Source of the DNA: RYN-133 sp963785425
GTDB taxonomy: Bacteria; Actinomycetota; Actinomycetes; Mycobacteriales; Jatrophihabitantaceae
DNA: 64,000 nt
Direction: 5' to 3'
Assembly: GCA_963785425.1 (NCBI GenBank)
Contig: CAWAVG010000002.1
Span: 806,001-870,000 of the forward strand
Shown in pieces: positions 44,358 through 52,310 of the stretch. The stretch's first letter is position 1. Every line of letters begins with the position of its first letter. The notes below the pieces were generated by a model that was given only the letters and a program-made list of their open reading frames with translations, had not been told where the DNA came from and ran no database searches. Both the position numbers and the translations under genes were made by a program.

Positions 44358-45899
44358 GTGCGCACCCTCTACCGCAACGGTCGGCTCTACCGCCGAGCGG
44401 TTCGTGACGAAACCGCGATGCTGGTCGACGGTGCGTCGATCGTGTGGCTCGGCCGCGACACCGACGCCGAGGCCGACCCGGCGCCCGGGACGCGGATCGT
44501 CGATCTGGACGGAGCCCTGCTGACGCCGGCCTTCGTCGACGCCCACGTCCACGCCACCGGGACGGGTCTGGCGCTCACCGGTCTCGACCTCGGCGTTGCG
44601 CACTCGCTGCGCGAGGCGCTCGCTCTGGTCGAACGCGCCGCCCGGGCGGGACGCGGCCGCCCGGTCCTCGGCAGCGGCTGGGACGACACCCGGTGGCCCG
44701 AGCGGCGCCCGCCGACCGCGGTCGAACTCGATCGCGCCGGCTACGGCGGCCTCGTCTACCTGGCGCGCGTCGACGCGCACAGCGCGGTGACCTCCTCGGC
44801 GCTCTTGGCGAGCGTGCCGGGTCTGCCCGGGCTGGCGGGCTTCCGCCCCGACGGGCATCTGACCCGTGCCGCGCACGACGCCGCCCGCACCGCTGCCCTC
44901 GGCGCGCTCGGCGCGGCTCGCACCGCCGACCTGCAGCGCGCCGCGCTGCGCCGGGCAGCGTCGCTGGGCATCGCCTGCGTCCACGAGATGGCGGGGCCGG
45001 CCATCTCGAGCGAGCAGGATCTCGCCGGGCTGCTGGCGCTGGCGCGCGACGAACCGCTGCCCCGGGTCGTCGGTTACTGGGGTGAACTGTTCGGTATCGC
45101 CACCGCCCGCGAACTCGGCGCGGCGGGAGCGGCCGGCGATCTGTTCTGCGACGGTTCGCTCGGCTCGCACACGGCCGCGTTGCACGCACCGTATGCCGAC
45201 CGGCCCGACACCTCGGGCATGCTGCGGTTCGAGGTTGCCGACGTCGCCGAGCACGTGCGGCAGTGCGTCGAGGCGGGTCTGCAGGCCGGTTTCCACGCCA
45301 TCGGCGACGCCGCGGTCGACCAGGTGCTCGACGCGTTCGAGCTGGCGGCCGACCGGCTCGGACGCCCGGTCGGCGCCGGGCACCGCGTCGAACATGCCGA
45401 GTTCGTGCGCGATCCGCATCGTTTGGCACGCAGCGGGATCACGGCCTCGGTGCAGCCGATGTTCGACGCGGAGTGGGGCGGGACGGCCGGGATGTACGCC
45501 GCCCGCCTCGGCCTCGAACGCGCCCGGAGGCTGAATCCGTTCGCCGCCCTCGCCGCCGCCGGCGTCCCGCTCGCATTCGGGTCGGACGCTCCGGTGACCG
45601 CACTCGGGCCCTGGGCCGCCGTGCGGGCGGCGATGGAGCCGCACGAGGCGAGTGCCGCGCTCGACGCCGAGACGGCCTTCGCGGCCCACACCGCAGGTGG
45701 CGCGGCCGCGGCCGGACGGCCCGGGGGAGAGTTGTCGGTCGGGGCGCGGGCCACCTTCGCGGTGTGGACGGCAGACGATCCCGACCCCGCGACGGGGTTG
45801 CCCGACCTCAGCCCGTCCGCCGAGCTGCCCACCTGCCTCGCGACCGTGCTCGACGGCGAGACGATCTTCGACGCGGGACGTCTTGGTGACGCGCACTGA
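44358..45899 (+). CDS. Amidohydrolase family protein (YtcJ-like, amidohydrolase_3)
   Basis: 513 residues. The metal-binding start VDAHVHATGTGL, then FCDGSLGSHTAALHAPYADR, FHAIGDAAVDQVLDAFE, HRVEHAEFV and PLAFGSDAPVTALGPW, are the ordered motifs of amidohydrolase_3 enzymes acting on N-acyl or cyclic amides. GTG at 44358 (VRTLYRNGRLYRR) is chosen because the domain starts there; CAGACT seven bases upstream resembles a -10 box. The substrate is unknown. The lnt gene follows after 43 bp. Confidence 0.88.
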   Translation: MRTLYRNGRLYRRAVRDETAMLVDGASIVWLGRDTDAEADPAPGTRIVDLDGALLTPAFVDAHVHATGTGLALTGLDLGVAHSLREALALVERAARAGRGRPVLGSGWDDTRWPERRPPTAVELDRAGYGGLVYLARVDAHSAVTSSALLASVPGLPGLAGFRPDGHLTRAAHDAARTAALGALGAARTADLQRAALRRAASLGIACVHEMAGPAISSEQDLAGLLALARDEPLPRVVGYWGELFGIATARELGAAGAAGDLFCDGSLGSHTAALHAPYADRPDTSGMLRFEVADVAEHVRQCVEAGLQAGFHAIGDAAVDQVLDAFELAADRLGRPVGAGHRVEHAEFVRDPHRLARSGITASVQPMFDAEWGGTAGMYAARLGLERARRLNPFAALAAAGVPLAFGSDAPVTALGPWAAVRAAMEPHEASAALDAETAFAAHTAGGAAAAGRPGGELSVGARATFAVWTADDPDPATGLPDLSPSAELPTCLATVLDGETIFDAGRLGDAH

Positions 45900-45942
45900 G
45901 AGCCGCAGCCTCGCGGACGGTGCACTCGGCGATACTCGACGG

Positions 45943-47508
45943 ATGCCGTTGCCATGGCCCGTGCCGGTGCGCCCGCGCGGCGCCACGGTGGCGGTCCGGT
46001 GGGCGGCCGGCGGAGCCGTGGTCGCGGGCATCGCCGCCAGCGCCGCATTCCCGCGCCTGGGCATCTGGCCGCTGGCCGTCCTGAGCGTCGCCGGGTTGTC
46101 CTGGGCCGTCGACGGGCGGCGGGCCCGAACCGGCGCCTGGCTCGGGCTGCTCTACGGGCTCGGATTCTTCGCCCCACTGCTGCACTGGACCGGCGTGTAT
46201 GTCGGCGCCGCGCCATGGCTGATCCTGGCGCTGTCGCAGGCCTGCTTCATGGCGCTGCTCGGCGCCGTCCTCGCCGCTGTGCAGCGATTGCCCGGCGCGC
46301 CGCTGTGGATCGCGTGCGCGTGGGTGCTGGAAGAGGCGTTGCGCGACCGGGTACCGTTCGGCGGCTTCCCGTGGGGACGGCTCGCGTTCAGCCAGCAGGA
46401 CTCGCCGCTGCGCTGGTTCATCGCCCTCGGCGGCGCGCCGCTGCTGAGCTTCGCGGTGGCCCTCACCGGCGCCGGGGTGTGGGCGCTCGTCGGCGCGCTG
46501 CGCCCGCCGGCGCCGCGGCGCATCGTCGCCGCGGTCGTGGTCGCCGCGATCCTGCCGCTCGGCGGTGCGCTCTGGACGCTCGTGCACTCCGCACCGGGCG
46601 GCACCCCGCTTCGTGTCGCACTGGTGCAGGGCAGCGTTCCCGACCGCGGCCTGGGCTTCGAGGATCGTGCCCGCCAGGTGCTCGACAACCACGTGACGCA
46701 GACCTTGCGGTTGGCTGCCCGGATCCGCGCCGGCCAGGTGCCGCAGCCGCAACTGGTCCTGTGGCCCGAGAACGCCTCCGACGTCGACCCGTTGCGCGAC
46801 GGGTCGGCGGCAGCCGAGATCTCGCGGGCGGTGCGGGCCGTGCGTGCGCCCGTGCTCGTCGGAGCGATCCTGTCCGGCCCGGGGCCGACGCACCGTCGCA
46901 ATGCCGGCATCCTGTGGTCGCCGACCACGGGGCCGGGTGCTACGTACATCAAGCGGCATCCGGTGCCGTTCGCCGAGTACATCCCGCTGCGGGGTATCGC
47001 CGAAGCGGTCAGTTCGGACGCGAAGCTGGTGACGCAGGACATGGTCGCCGGCACCGGGAACGGACTGCTGACGGGCGGCCCCGCGCCGATCGGCGACGTC
47101 ATCTGTTTCGAGATCGCCTATGACAATCTCGTGCAATCCTCGGTCGACGCCGGAGCGCAGCTCGTCGTCGTCCAGACCAACAACGCGACCTTCGGTCATA
47201 CCGCGGAGACCTATCAGCAACTGGCGATGAGCCGCCTGCGCGCGATCGAGACCGGACGCACCGTCCTGCAGGTGTCGACGACCGGCGTGTCTGCGATCAT
47301 CGCGCCGGACGGCGACATCGTCCGCGAGTCGGGCACACTGTTCCGCCCCGCACTGCTCAGCGCGGCCGTCCCGCTGCGGACGTCGACCACGCCGGCGATC
47401 GCTCTCGGCGAGATACCGGAATGGGTGCTCGCGGCGCTGGCGGTGCTGGCTGTCGGCACAGTTGTCATCTCGTCCCGTTCGAGCAGGAAGCAGGAAGTCT
47501 TCGCATGA
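45943..47508 (+). CDS. lnt: Apolipoprotein N-acyltransferase
   Basis: 521 residues. About six N-terminal membrane spans, including WVLEEALRDRVPFGGFPWGR, precede a nitrilase-like domain. The catalytic triad is visible: Glu in LVLWPENASDVD, Lys in TYIKRHPVPFAEYIPLR, Cys in GDVICFEIAYDNLV. It adds the third acyl chain to lipoproteins; several predicted lipoproteins occur in this window. ATG at 45943, preceded by a GATACT box six bases upstream. Its stop overlaps the ppm1 start (ATGA), the linked or fused Lnt-Ppm1 arrangement known from mycobacteria. Confidence 0.94.
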   Translation: MPLPWPVPVRPRGATVAVRWAAGGAVVAGIAASAAFPRLGIWPLAVLSVAGLSWAVDGRRARTGAWLGLLYGLGFFAPLLHWTGVYVGAAPWLILALSQACFMALLGAVLAAVQRLPGAPLWIACAWVLEEALRDRVPFGGFPWGRLAFSQQDSPLRWFIALGGAPLLSFAVALTGAGVWALVGALRPPAPRRIVAAVVVAAILPLGGALWTLVHSAPGGTPLRVALVQGSVPDRGLGFEDRARQVLDNHVTQTLRLAARIRAGQVPQPQLVLWPENASDVDPLRDGSAAAEISRAVRAVRAPVLVGAILSGPGPTHRRNAGILWSPTTGPGATYIKRHPVPFAEYIPLRGIAEAVSSDAKLVTQDMVAGTGNGLLTGGPAPIGDVICFEIAYDNLVQSSVDAGAQLVVVQTNNATFGHTAETYQQLAMSRLRAIETGRTVLQVSTTGVSAIIAPDGDIVRESGTLFRPALLSAAVPLRTSTTPAIALGEIPEWVLAALAVLAVGTVVISSRSSRKQEVFA

Positions 47509-48245
47509 GCTCGGTGCTGGTCATCATCCCGACCTACGACGAACGGGAGAATCTCGCGCGGATCGTCGGGCGGCTGCACGCGGCGCTGCCGGAGACAGAC
47601 GTGCTGGTCGCCGACGACGCGAGCCCGGACGGCACCGGCAAGATCGCCGACGCGCTCGCCGAGAGCGACCCACGCGTGCACGTGCTGCACCGGCCGGGCA
47701 AGGCCGGCCTCGGCGCTGCCTATGTCGCCGGCTTCGAGTGGGGCATCGAACGTGGCTACGACGTCCTGGTCGAGATGGATGCCGACGGTTCGCACGCACC
47801 CGAGCAACTGCCCCGGATGCTGGCGGCGCTCGATCACGCCGACGTCGTCCTCGGCTCGCGGTGGGTACCGGGCGGCGCGATCGTGAACTGGCCGCGCCGC
47901 CGTGAGATCCTCTCGCGCGGCGCCAACATCTATGTCCGCGTCGCGCTGGGCATCGAGGTGCGCGACGCGACCGGCGGGTACCGGGCGTACCGCCGCGAGG
48001 TACTCGAAGCGATCGACTACCGCGCCGTCAGCTCGCAGGGCTACTGCTTCCAGGTCGACCTGGCGTGGCGGGTGCTGCGGGCGGGGTACCGCATCGTCGA
48101 GGTGCCGATCACCTTCGCCGAGCGTGAGCGCGGCGAGTCGAAGATGAGCGGTGCGATCGTGCGCGAGGCCTTCGTGCGGGTGGGCCAGTGGGGGGCGCAG
48201 CATCGCGCCGCCCAGCTCCGCGCGGCCCTGCGGCGCGCGAAGTAG
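47505..48245 (+). CDS. ppm1: Polyprenol monophosphomannose synthase
   Basis: 246 residues, a GT2-family dolichol-phosphate-mannose-synthase homologue. N-terminal VIIPTYDERENLARIVGRLH, the nucleotide-sugar-binding VADDASPDGTGKIAD, DxD-type EMDADGSHAPEQLP, and the C-terminal VPITFAERERGESKMSG are characteristic. It makes polyprenyl-phospho-mannose for lipoglycans and protein mannosylation. It lacks the C-terminal membrane domain found in some homologues; Lnt, cotranslated, may anchor it as in mycobacteria. The stop region is duplicated just downstream (48236-48290). Confidence 0.93.
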   Translation: MSSVLVIIPTYDERENLARIVGRLHAALPETDVLVADDASPDGTGKIADALAESDPRVHVLHRPGKAGLGAAYVAGFEWGIERGYDVLVEMDADGSHAPEQLPRMLAALDHADVVLGSRWVPGGAIVNWPRRREILSRGANIYVRVALGIEVRDATGGYRAYRREVLEAIDYRAVSSQGYCFQVDLAWRVLRAGYRIVEVPITFAERERGESKMSGAIVREAFVRVGQWGAQHRAAQLRAALRRAK

Positions 48246-48290
48246 CACCGCGCGAAGTAGCACGGAGTAGCGCGAAGTAGCGTGGAGTAG
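48235..48290 (+). repeat. Tandem 10/20-bp repeat spanning the ppm1 stop codon
   Basis: GCGCGAAGTAG, which contains the ppm1 stop codon TAG (48243-48245), recurs at 48250-48260 and 48270-48280. The blocks 48251-48290 form two copies of a 20-bp unit alternating CGCGAAGTAG and CRYGGAGTAG. It directly precedes the terminator hairpin. Confidence 0.75.
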
Positions 48291-48302
48291 TCGACAGACA
48301 AC

Positions 48303-48334
48303 GACGCCGCCCGGACACAGGTCCGGACGGCGTC
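48303..48334. terminator. Strong hairpin terminator between convergent ppm1 and rbpA
   Basis: A 13-bp stem, GACGCCGCCCGGA (48303-48315) with TCCGGACGGCGTC (48322-48334), has one G-T type mismatch and a 6-base loop. It lies between convergent genes, so it can serve both. No long T-tract follows, as is usual in high-GC actinobacteria. Confidence 0.8.
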
Positions 48335-48350
48335 GATGGTCTTCTGTGGC

Positions 48351-48698
48351 TCAGGCGCTCTTCTGCCCGCGCCGGGCGCGTAGGACGTCGAGGCGCTCGG
48401 CGAGCACCTCTTCCAGGTCGGCGATCGAACGCCGCTCCATCAGCATGTCCCAGTGGGTACGGGCCGGCTTGACCTTCTTGGCCTCCGGCTCCGGGCCGTC
48501 GATGAGCAGGCCTGTCGTCCCGTCGAGTCGGCACTCCCACGTCGTGGGAATCTCCGCCTCCTCCGAGAACGGGACGCTGAACTCGTGCCCGCGCTGGCAG
48601 CGGTAGGCCGCCACATTGCGCGGCGCAGGCTCTGCGCCGTACTCGGTCTCGTAGCTGATCGCGCCCAGCCGACTGCCACGTAGCGTGCGATCTGCCAT
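48351..48698 (-). CDS. rbpA: RNA polymerase-binding protein RbpA
   Basis: 115 residues. The family pattern is complete: N-terminal RGSRLGAISYETEYG, the core with AAYRCQRGHEFSVPFSEEAE and the second Cys in TTWECRLDG, and the sigma-interacting tail THWDMLMERRSIADLEEVLA. RbpA stabilises the holoenzyme of the principal sigma factor. ATG at 48698 follows GGAGGTGTCGATC. A SigR-type promoter lies about 113 bp upstream (48837-48811), as known for Streptomyces coelicolor rbpA. Confidence 0.96.
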   Translation of the reverse strand: MADRTLRGSRLGAISYETEYGAEPAPRNVAAYRCQRGHEFSVPFSEEAEIPTTWECRLDGTTGLLIDGPEPEAKKVKPARTHWDMLMERRSIADLEEVLAERLDVLRARRGQKSA

Positions 48699-48810
48699 GA
48701 TCGACACCTCCTGAACTGGCTCAGTCTCTGGATCGATGATTGAGAGCCGATGAAGAGTGCTCACCGGGTGAGATTGACGGTGGTGGGTTCTTCGCACCGC
48801 TGTTGTAACC

Positions 48811-48837
48811 AACGGGTAACGATGATGGATGATTCCC
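48811..48837 (-). promoter_or_regulatory. SigR/SigH-type promoter upstream of rbpA
   Basis: On the minus strand GGGAAT (48837-48832), an 18-bp spacer, then GTT (48813-48811). This is the GGGAAT-N18/19-GTT consensus of the thiol-oxidative-stress sigma factor SigR/SigH. It predicts a leader of about 105 bases before rbpA. The divergent 48908 gene shares this 209-bp intergenic region. Confidence 0.65.
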
Positions 48838-48907
48838 GCTGATGCGCCGCGGTAACCCACCGACACTGTGATCTCTCAGGCTCACCGTCCAGCTGTTTGG
48901 AGCTCCG

Positions 48908-49363
48908 ATGCCCTTTCTCGACACCGTTACCAAGACTTACGAGCGCCAGGCCCGTTCGGTTTCGGCTGCGCGGAAATTGTTACCTTCGGCGCAGCGGATC
49001 GTGACCGGCATCGGTCTCGGCCGGGTGCTCATCGGGGCGACGTTCCTGGCGGCGCCGACGCTGTCGGTGCGCATGCTCGGAGTCGACACCGCCACTGCCA
49101 AGCGGATGGCCTTCCTCGCGCGCATGACCGCGGCCCGTGACATCGCGCTCGGCGTCGGCACGCTGAACGCAGGCACCGGTCGCCGGGCGGTGCCCTGGTT
49201 GGTGGCCGGCGCCGGCGCCGACCTCGTCGACGCGGCCGCGATCGCGGCCGCGCTCAAGAGCGGCCTGGCCCGCGGAGTGCCGGCCGGTATCACTGTGGTC
49301 GGCGCGGCGGCGACCGGCGCCGCGGCGATGTGGGCCGCGGGGCAGCTGCGGAACCTCGACTAG
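48908..49363 (+). CDS. Hypothetical membrane protein
   Basis: 151 residues, not assigned. After an N-terminal amphipathic stretch there are about three to four hydrophobic spans, for example VLIGATFLAAPTLSVRMLG, ADLVDAAAIAAALKSG and GITVVGAAATGAAAMWAA. The pattern FLARMTAARDIALGVGTL resembles small DUF4267-like membrane proteins that follow this topology, but I am not sure. ATG at 48908 overlaps no neighbour; it is divergent from rbpA. Confidence 0.7.
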   Translation: MPFLDTVTKTYERQARSVSAARKLLPSAQRIVTGIGLGRVLIGATFLAAPTLSVRMLGVDTATAKRMAFLARMTAARDIALGVGTLNAGTGRRAVPWLVAGAGADLVDAAAIAAALKSGLARGVPAGITVVGAAATGAAAMWAAGQLRNLD

Positions 49364-49436
49364 AGCTTGAGACGGTCGCTGACACCGCCAGGTGGATTGG
49401 TGATATTTCACACCATTCGCCGGGTAACCACCGCGC

Positions 49437-51272
49437 GTGCGCACGCGTCGGCTGATGATCACCGCCACTGTCCTCCTCGCCGCGACGACGGCGTTCACGG
49501 CGGGGTTCGCGCCCGGCCCGGCCGACGCCCGGTCGGGCGCTTCGCCCGGTAAGCAGCCGCTCGCCGTCGGCACCGGCGGCGCTGTCACGTCTGCCGACCT
49601 CGACGCGAGTCGCGCCGGCATTTCCGTGCTGCGCCACGGCGGCAACGCCATCGACGCCGCTGTGGCGACGGCCAGCGCCCTCGGGGTGACCGAGCCGTTC
49701 GTCGCCGGACCGGGCGGCGGCGGCTTCATGGTCATCTACCTGGCCAAGCAGCACCGTGTCGTCACCATCGACGGCCGCGAGAAGTGCCCGGCCAAGTGCA
49801 CGTCGACCATGTTCCAGGACTCGTCCGGCAACGCGATGGACTTCGAGCACGCCCGCCGCTCGGGGCTGTCCGTCGGCGTGCCCGGCATGGTCGCGACGTG
49901 GGCCAAGGCGGTCGGCAGGTTCGGCCGGCACAGCTTCGCCGAGGATCTGCGTCCGGCCATCCGCATCGCGGGGCACGGCTTCGTCGTCGACAAGAACTTC
50001 AACCAGCAGGAGCAGGCCTCGCTGGCCGACCTGCAGTCGTTCACCAGCAGTCGCAAGCTGTTCCTGACCAAGGACGGCCAGCCGCTGCCCATCGGCACGG
50101 TGTTGCGCAATCCGGACCTCGCGCGCACCTACTCGCTGCTCGCCCAGCACGGGCCGAGGTACCTGTACCGCGGGCCGCTCGCGACCGACATCGCGCACAC
50201 CGTGCAGCACCCGCCCGTCTCGGGTGACAGTGACTTCCCGATCCAGCCGGGCTTCATGACCCGCAAGGACCTCGCCGGCTACACGGCGCCGACCCGCAAG
50301 CCGACGCACGTGAACTATCGCGGCCTGGACGTCTACGGCATGGCGCCGCCGTCGTCCGGCGGTCTCACCGTGGGTGAGGCGCTGAACATCCTGTCGCGGT
50401 GGAACCTGGGCTCGGAGCCACGCGCGAAGGCGCTGTTCCAATACCTCGAGGCCTCGCGACTGGCCTTCGCCGACCGCAACGCATACATCGGCGACTCCGA
50501 CTACGTCGACGTCCCGCAGCACGGCCTGCTCGACCCGGCGTACGCCGCAACCCGCTCGTGCCTGATCACCGACCACGCGCTGAGCTCGCCGGCGGCACCG
50601 GGCGATCCCTACCAGCCCTACAGCGGCTGCAGCTCGTCGGCGCGGCGGAGCGGCACGTCGCACGAGGGGATGCACACCAACCACCTGGTGACCGTCGACC
50701 GCTGGGGCAACGTCGTCAGCTACACGAACACCATCGAACAGATCGCCGGCAGTGGGATGACCGTGCCGGGGCGCGGATTCCTGCTCAACAACGAGATGAC
50801 CGACTTCGACTTCGTGCCGGTGACGCCCGGGCGCTTCGACCCGAACCTGGCGGCGGGCGGTAAGCGTCCGCGCTCGAGCATGTCGCCGACGATCGTGCTG
50901 CACAACGGGAAGTTCGACTTCGCTGTCGGCTCGCCCGGCGGCTCGACGATCATCACGACCGTCCTGCAGATCCTGATCAACCACATCGACTTCGGGATGT
51001 CGTTGCCGAACGCCCTGTGGGCGCCGCGTGTGTCGCAGCGCAACTCGTCGACCAGCCAGGCCGAGCAGCAGTTCTACGACAGCGATCTGGCAGCCAGGCT
51101 GCACGACCGGTACGGCGAGGACTTCGCACCGGTGACCGGATCACCGGCGCCGCTGCTCACCTACATCGGGGACGCAACCGGGGTGCAGTCGCTCGGCGGC
51201 GGCCGCTACCAGGCAGTTGCGGAGAAGGTCCGTGAGGGCGGCGGCGCGGCGCTGGTCGTCCAGCCGCACTGA
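49437..51272 (+). CDS. ggt: Gamma-glutamyltransferase, secreted
   Basis: 611 residues with an N-terminal signal peptide (ITATVLLAATTAFTAGFAPG). The precursor is autocleaved before the catalytic Thr in EGMHTNHLVTVDRWGNVVSY, about residue 413. Upstream are the typical AVTSADLDASRAGISVLRHG and GNAIDAAVATASALGVTEPF, and downstream the small-subunit motifs RGFLLNNEMTDFD and GGKRPRSSMSPTIVL. The nucleophile context is HTNHL where many GGTs have HTTHF, with Ser-Ser oxyanion residues replaced in part. It hydrolyses or transfers gamma-glutamyl groups, such as from glutathione. GTG start; ATG at 49455 is possible. Confidence 0.92.
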   Translation: MRTRRLMITATVLLAATTAFTAGFAPGPADARSGASPGKQPLAVGTGGAVTSADLDASRAGISVLRHGGNAIDAAVATASALGVTEPFVAGPGGGGFMVIYLAKQHRVVTIDGREKCPAKCTSTMFQDSSGNAMDFEHARRSGLSVGVPGMVATWAKAVGRFGRHSFAEDLRPAIRIAGHGFVVDKNFNQQEQASLADLQSFTSSRKLFLTKDGQPLPIGTVLRNPDLARTYSLLAQHGPRYLYRGPLATDIAHTVQHPPVSGDSDFPIQPGFMTRKDLAGYTAPTRKPTHVNYRGLDVYGMAPPSSGGLTVGEALNILSRWNLGSEPRAKALFQYLEASRLAFADRNAYIGDSDYVDVPQHGLLDPAYAATRSCLITDHALSSPAAPGDPYQPYSGCSSSARRSGTSHEGMHTNHLVTVDRWGNVVSYTNTIEQIAGSGMTVPGRGFLLNNEMTDFDFVPVTPGRFDPNLAAGGKRPRSSMSPTIVLHNGKFDFAVGSPGGSTIITTVLQILINHIDFGMSLPNALWAPRVSQRNSSTSQAEQQFYDSDLAARLHDRYGEDFAPVTGSPAPLLTYIGDATGVQSLGGGRYQAVAEKVREGGGAALVVQPH

Positions 51273-51544
51273 CCCCGGCTCAGAGGACCGCCGGGACCAC
51301 GTTGCCCGCGGCGGCGACAGCGACGCGCACCGGCACCGACCAGAGCAGCCACCAGACGCCCGCCGCGCACGGCGACGCCCGAGTCGGAGTCGTCTTGTCG
51401 ACAAAAAGACTTGTCAAGAAAGAGACAACCACCGGTGTTCCGCCGCCCACGTCGGGACGGCCTGACTCGCCCAGCCGTCGAGGTACCAACCGCGGCGTGG
51501 CCTGGTGAGTTCCACGTCCGCTGCGGCGGACATCGCCCCGGCGC
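51273..51544. other. Intergenic stretch with a possible broken small minus-strand gene
   Basis: Between ggt and the convergent GDPD gene. On the minus strand one frame gives a start-like MSAAADVELTRPRRGWYLDG and a second gives LWSVPVRVAVAAAGNVVPAVL, a possible membrane span, so a small frameshifted gene is conceivable; I recognise no family. The part 51391-51435 is unusually AT-rich, with the palindrome TTGTCGACAA (51395-51404) and two CTTGTC copies. Nothing firmer can be said. Confidence 0.3.
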
Positions 51545-52300
51545 TCACGGCGTCCGGTCCACGGGATGCCACTGTCCGCGCTCGCGGAGCACGTCGCGCA
51601 GCACATCGGCGCGGTCGGTCATCAGCCCGTCTACGCCGAGATCGAGCAGCTGACGCATCTGTGCCGGATCGTTGACCGTGTATGCGATCACCGGCAGCCC
51701 CAGTCGGTGCGCCGCCGCGAGGAAACGGGCGTCGGTCAGGGCCCGGCGCCCGACGCGGGCCGGCACCTCGACGCACGCGGCACCGCGCCGAGGTGCCCGG
51801 CCCGTCATCCGCAGTGCCACCACCGCGGCCGGCCCGAACGCCGTGCACAGCTCGGCACCCAGCTCGCGCCGCACCGCCTGGATGCGCCGGGTGGCGAAAG
51901 CGCCGACGCAGACGCGGTCGACCGCCCGGGTGCGCCGCACCGCCTCGATCGCCGGCCGCAGCGACCGGCTCGACTTCATGTCGAGGTTGATACGTACGTG
52001 CGGCCAGGTGCCGAGCACGTCGGCGAGCAACGGGATCGGCTCGCGGCCGGCGATGCGCGCTGTGCGCACCTGCGCCCACGGCAGCTGTTCGATCGCGCCG
52101 TGCCGGTCGGTGGTGCGGTCGAGGGTGGCGTCGTGGAATGCCAGCGCGACGCCGTCGGCGGTGGCCCGCACGTCGGTCTCGAGATAGCCGTAGCCGAGAT
52201 CGACGGCGCGCTGGAAGGCGCCCATCGAGTTCTCGTCGCCGTCAGGAGCGAAACCCCGGTGCGCGAACGCATAGGGCCGCGAGCCGTCGAGGAATCCCAT
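51545..52300 (-). CDS. Glycerophosphodiester phosphodiesterase
   Basis: 251 residues, a TIM-barrel GDPD. The N-terminal catalytic block AFAHRGFAPDGDENSMGAFQ contains the HRG and the metal-binding Glu; LETDVRATADGVALAFHDATLDRTTD holds the ETD and HD pairs. The C-terminal GVDGLMTDRADVLRDVL is also typical. It releases glycerol 3-phosphate from deacylated phospholipids. No signal peptide, so cytoplasmic. ATG at 52300, 10 bp after the DUF885 stop, so it may belong to the P450/acyl-CoA synthetase operon. Confidence 0.93.
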   Translation of the reverse strand: MGFLDGSRPYAFAHRGFAPDGDENSMGAFQRAVDLGYGYLETDVRATADGVALAFHDATLDRTTDRHGAIEQLPWAQVRTARIAGREPIPLLADVLGTWPHVRINLDMKSSRSLRPAIEAVRRTRAVDRVCVGAFATRRIQAVRRELGAELCTAFGPAAVVALRMTGRAPRRGAACVEVPARVGRRALTDARFLAAAHRLGLPVIAYTVNDPAQMRQLLDLGVDGLMTDRADVLRDVLRERGQWHPVDRTP

Positions 52301-52310
52301 CGCAGCGACG

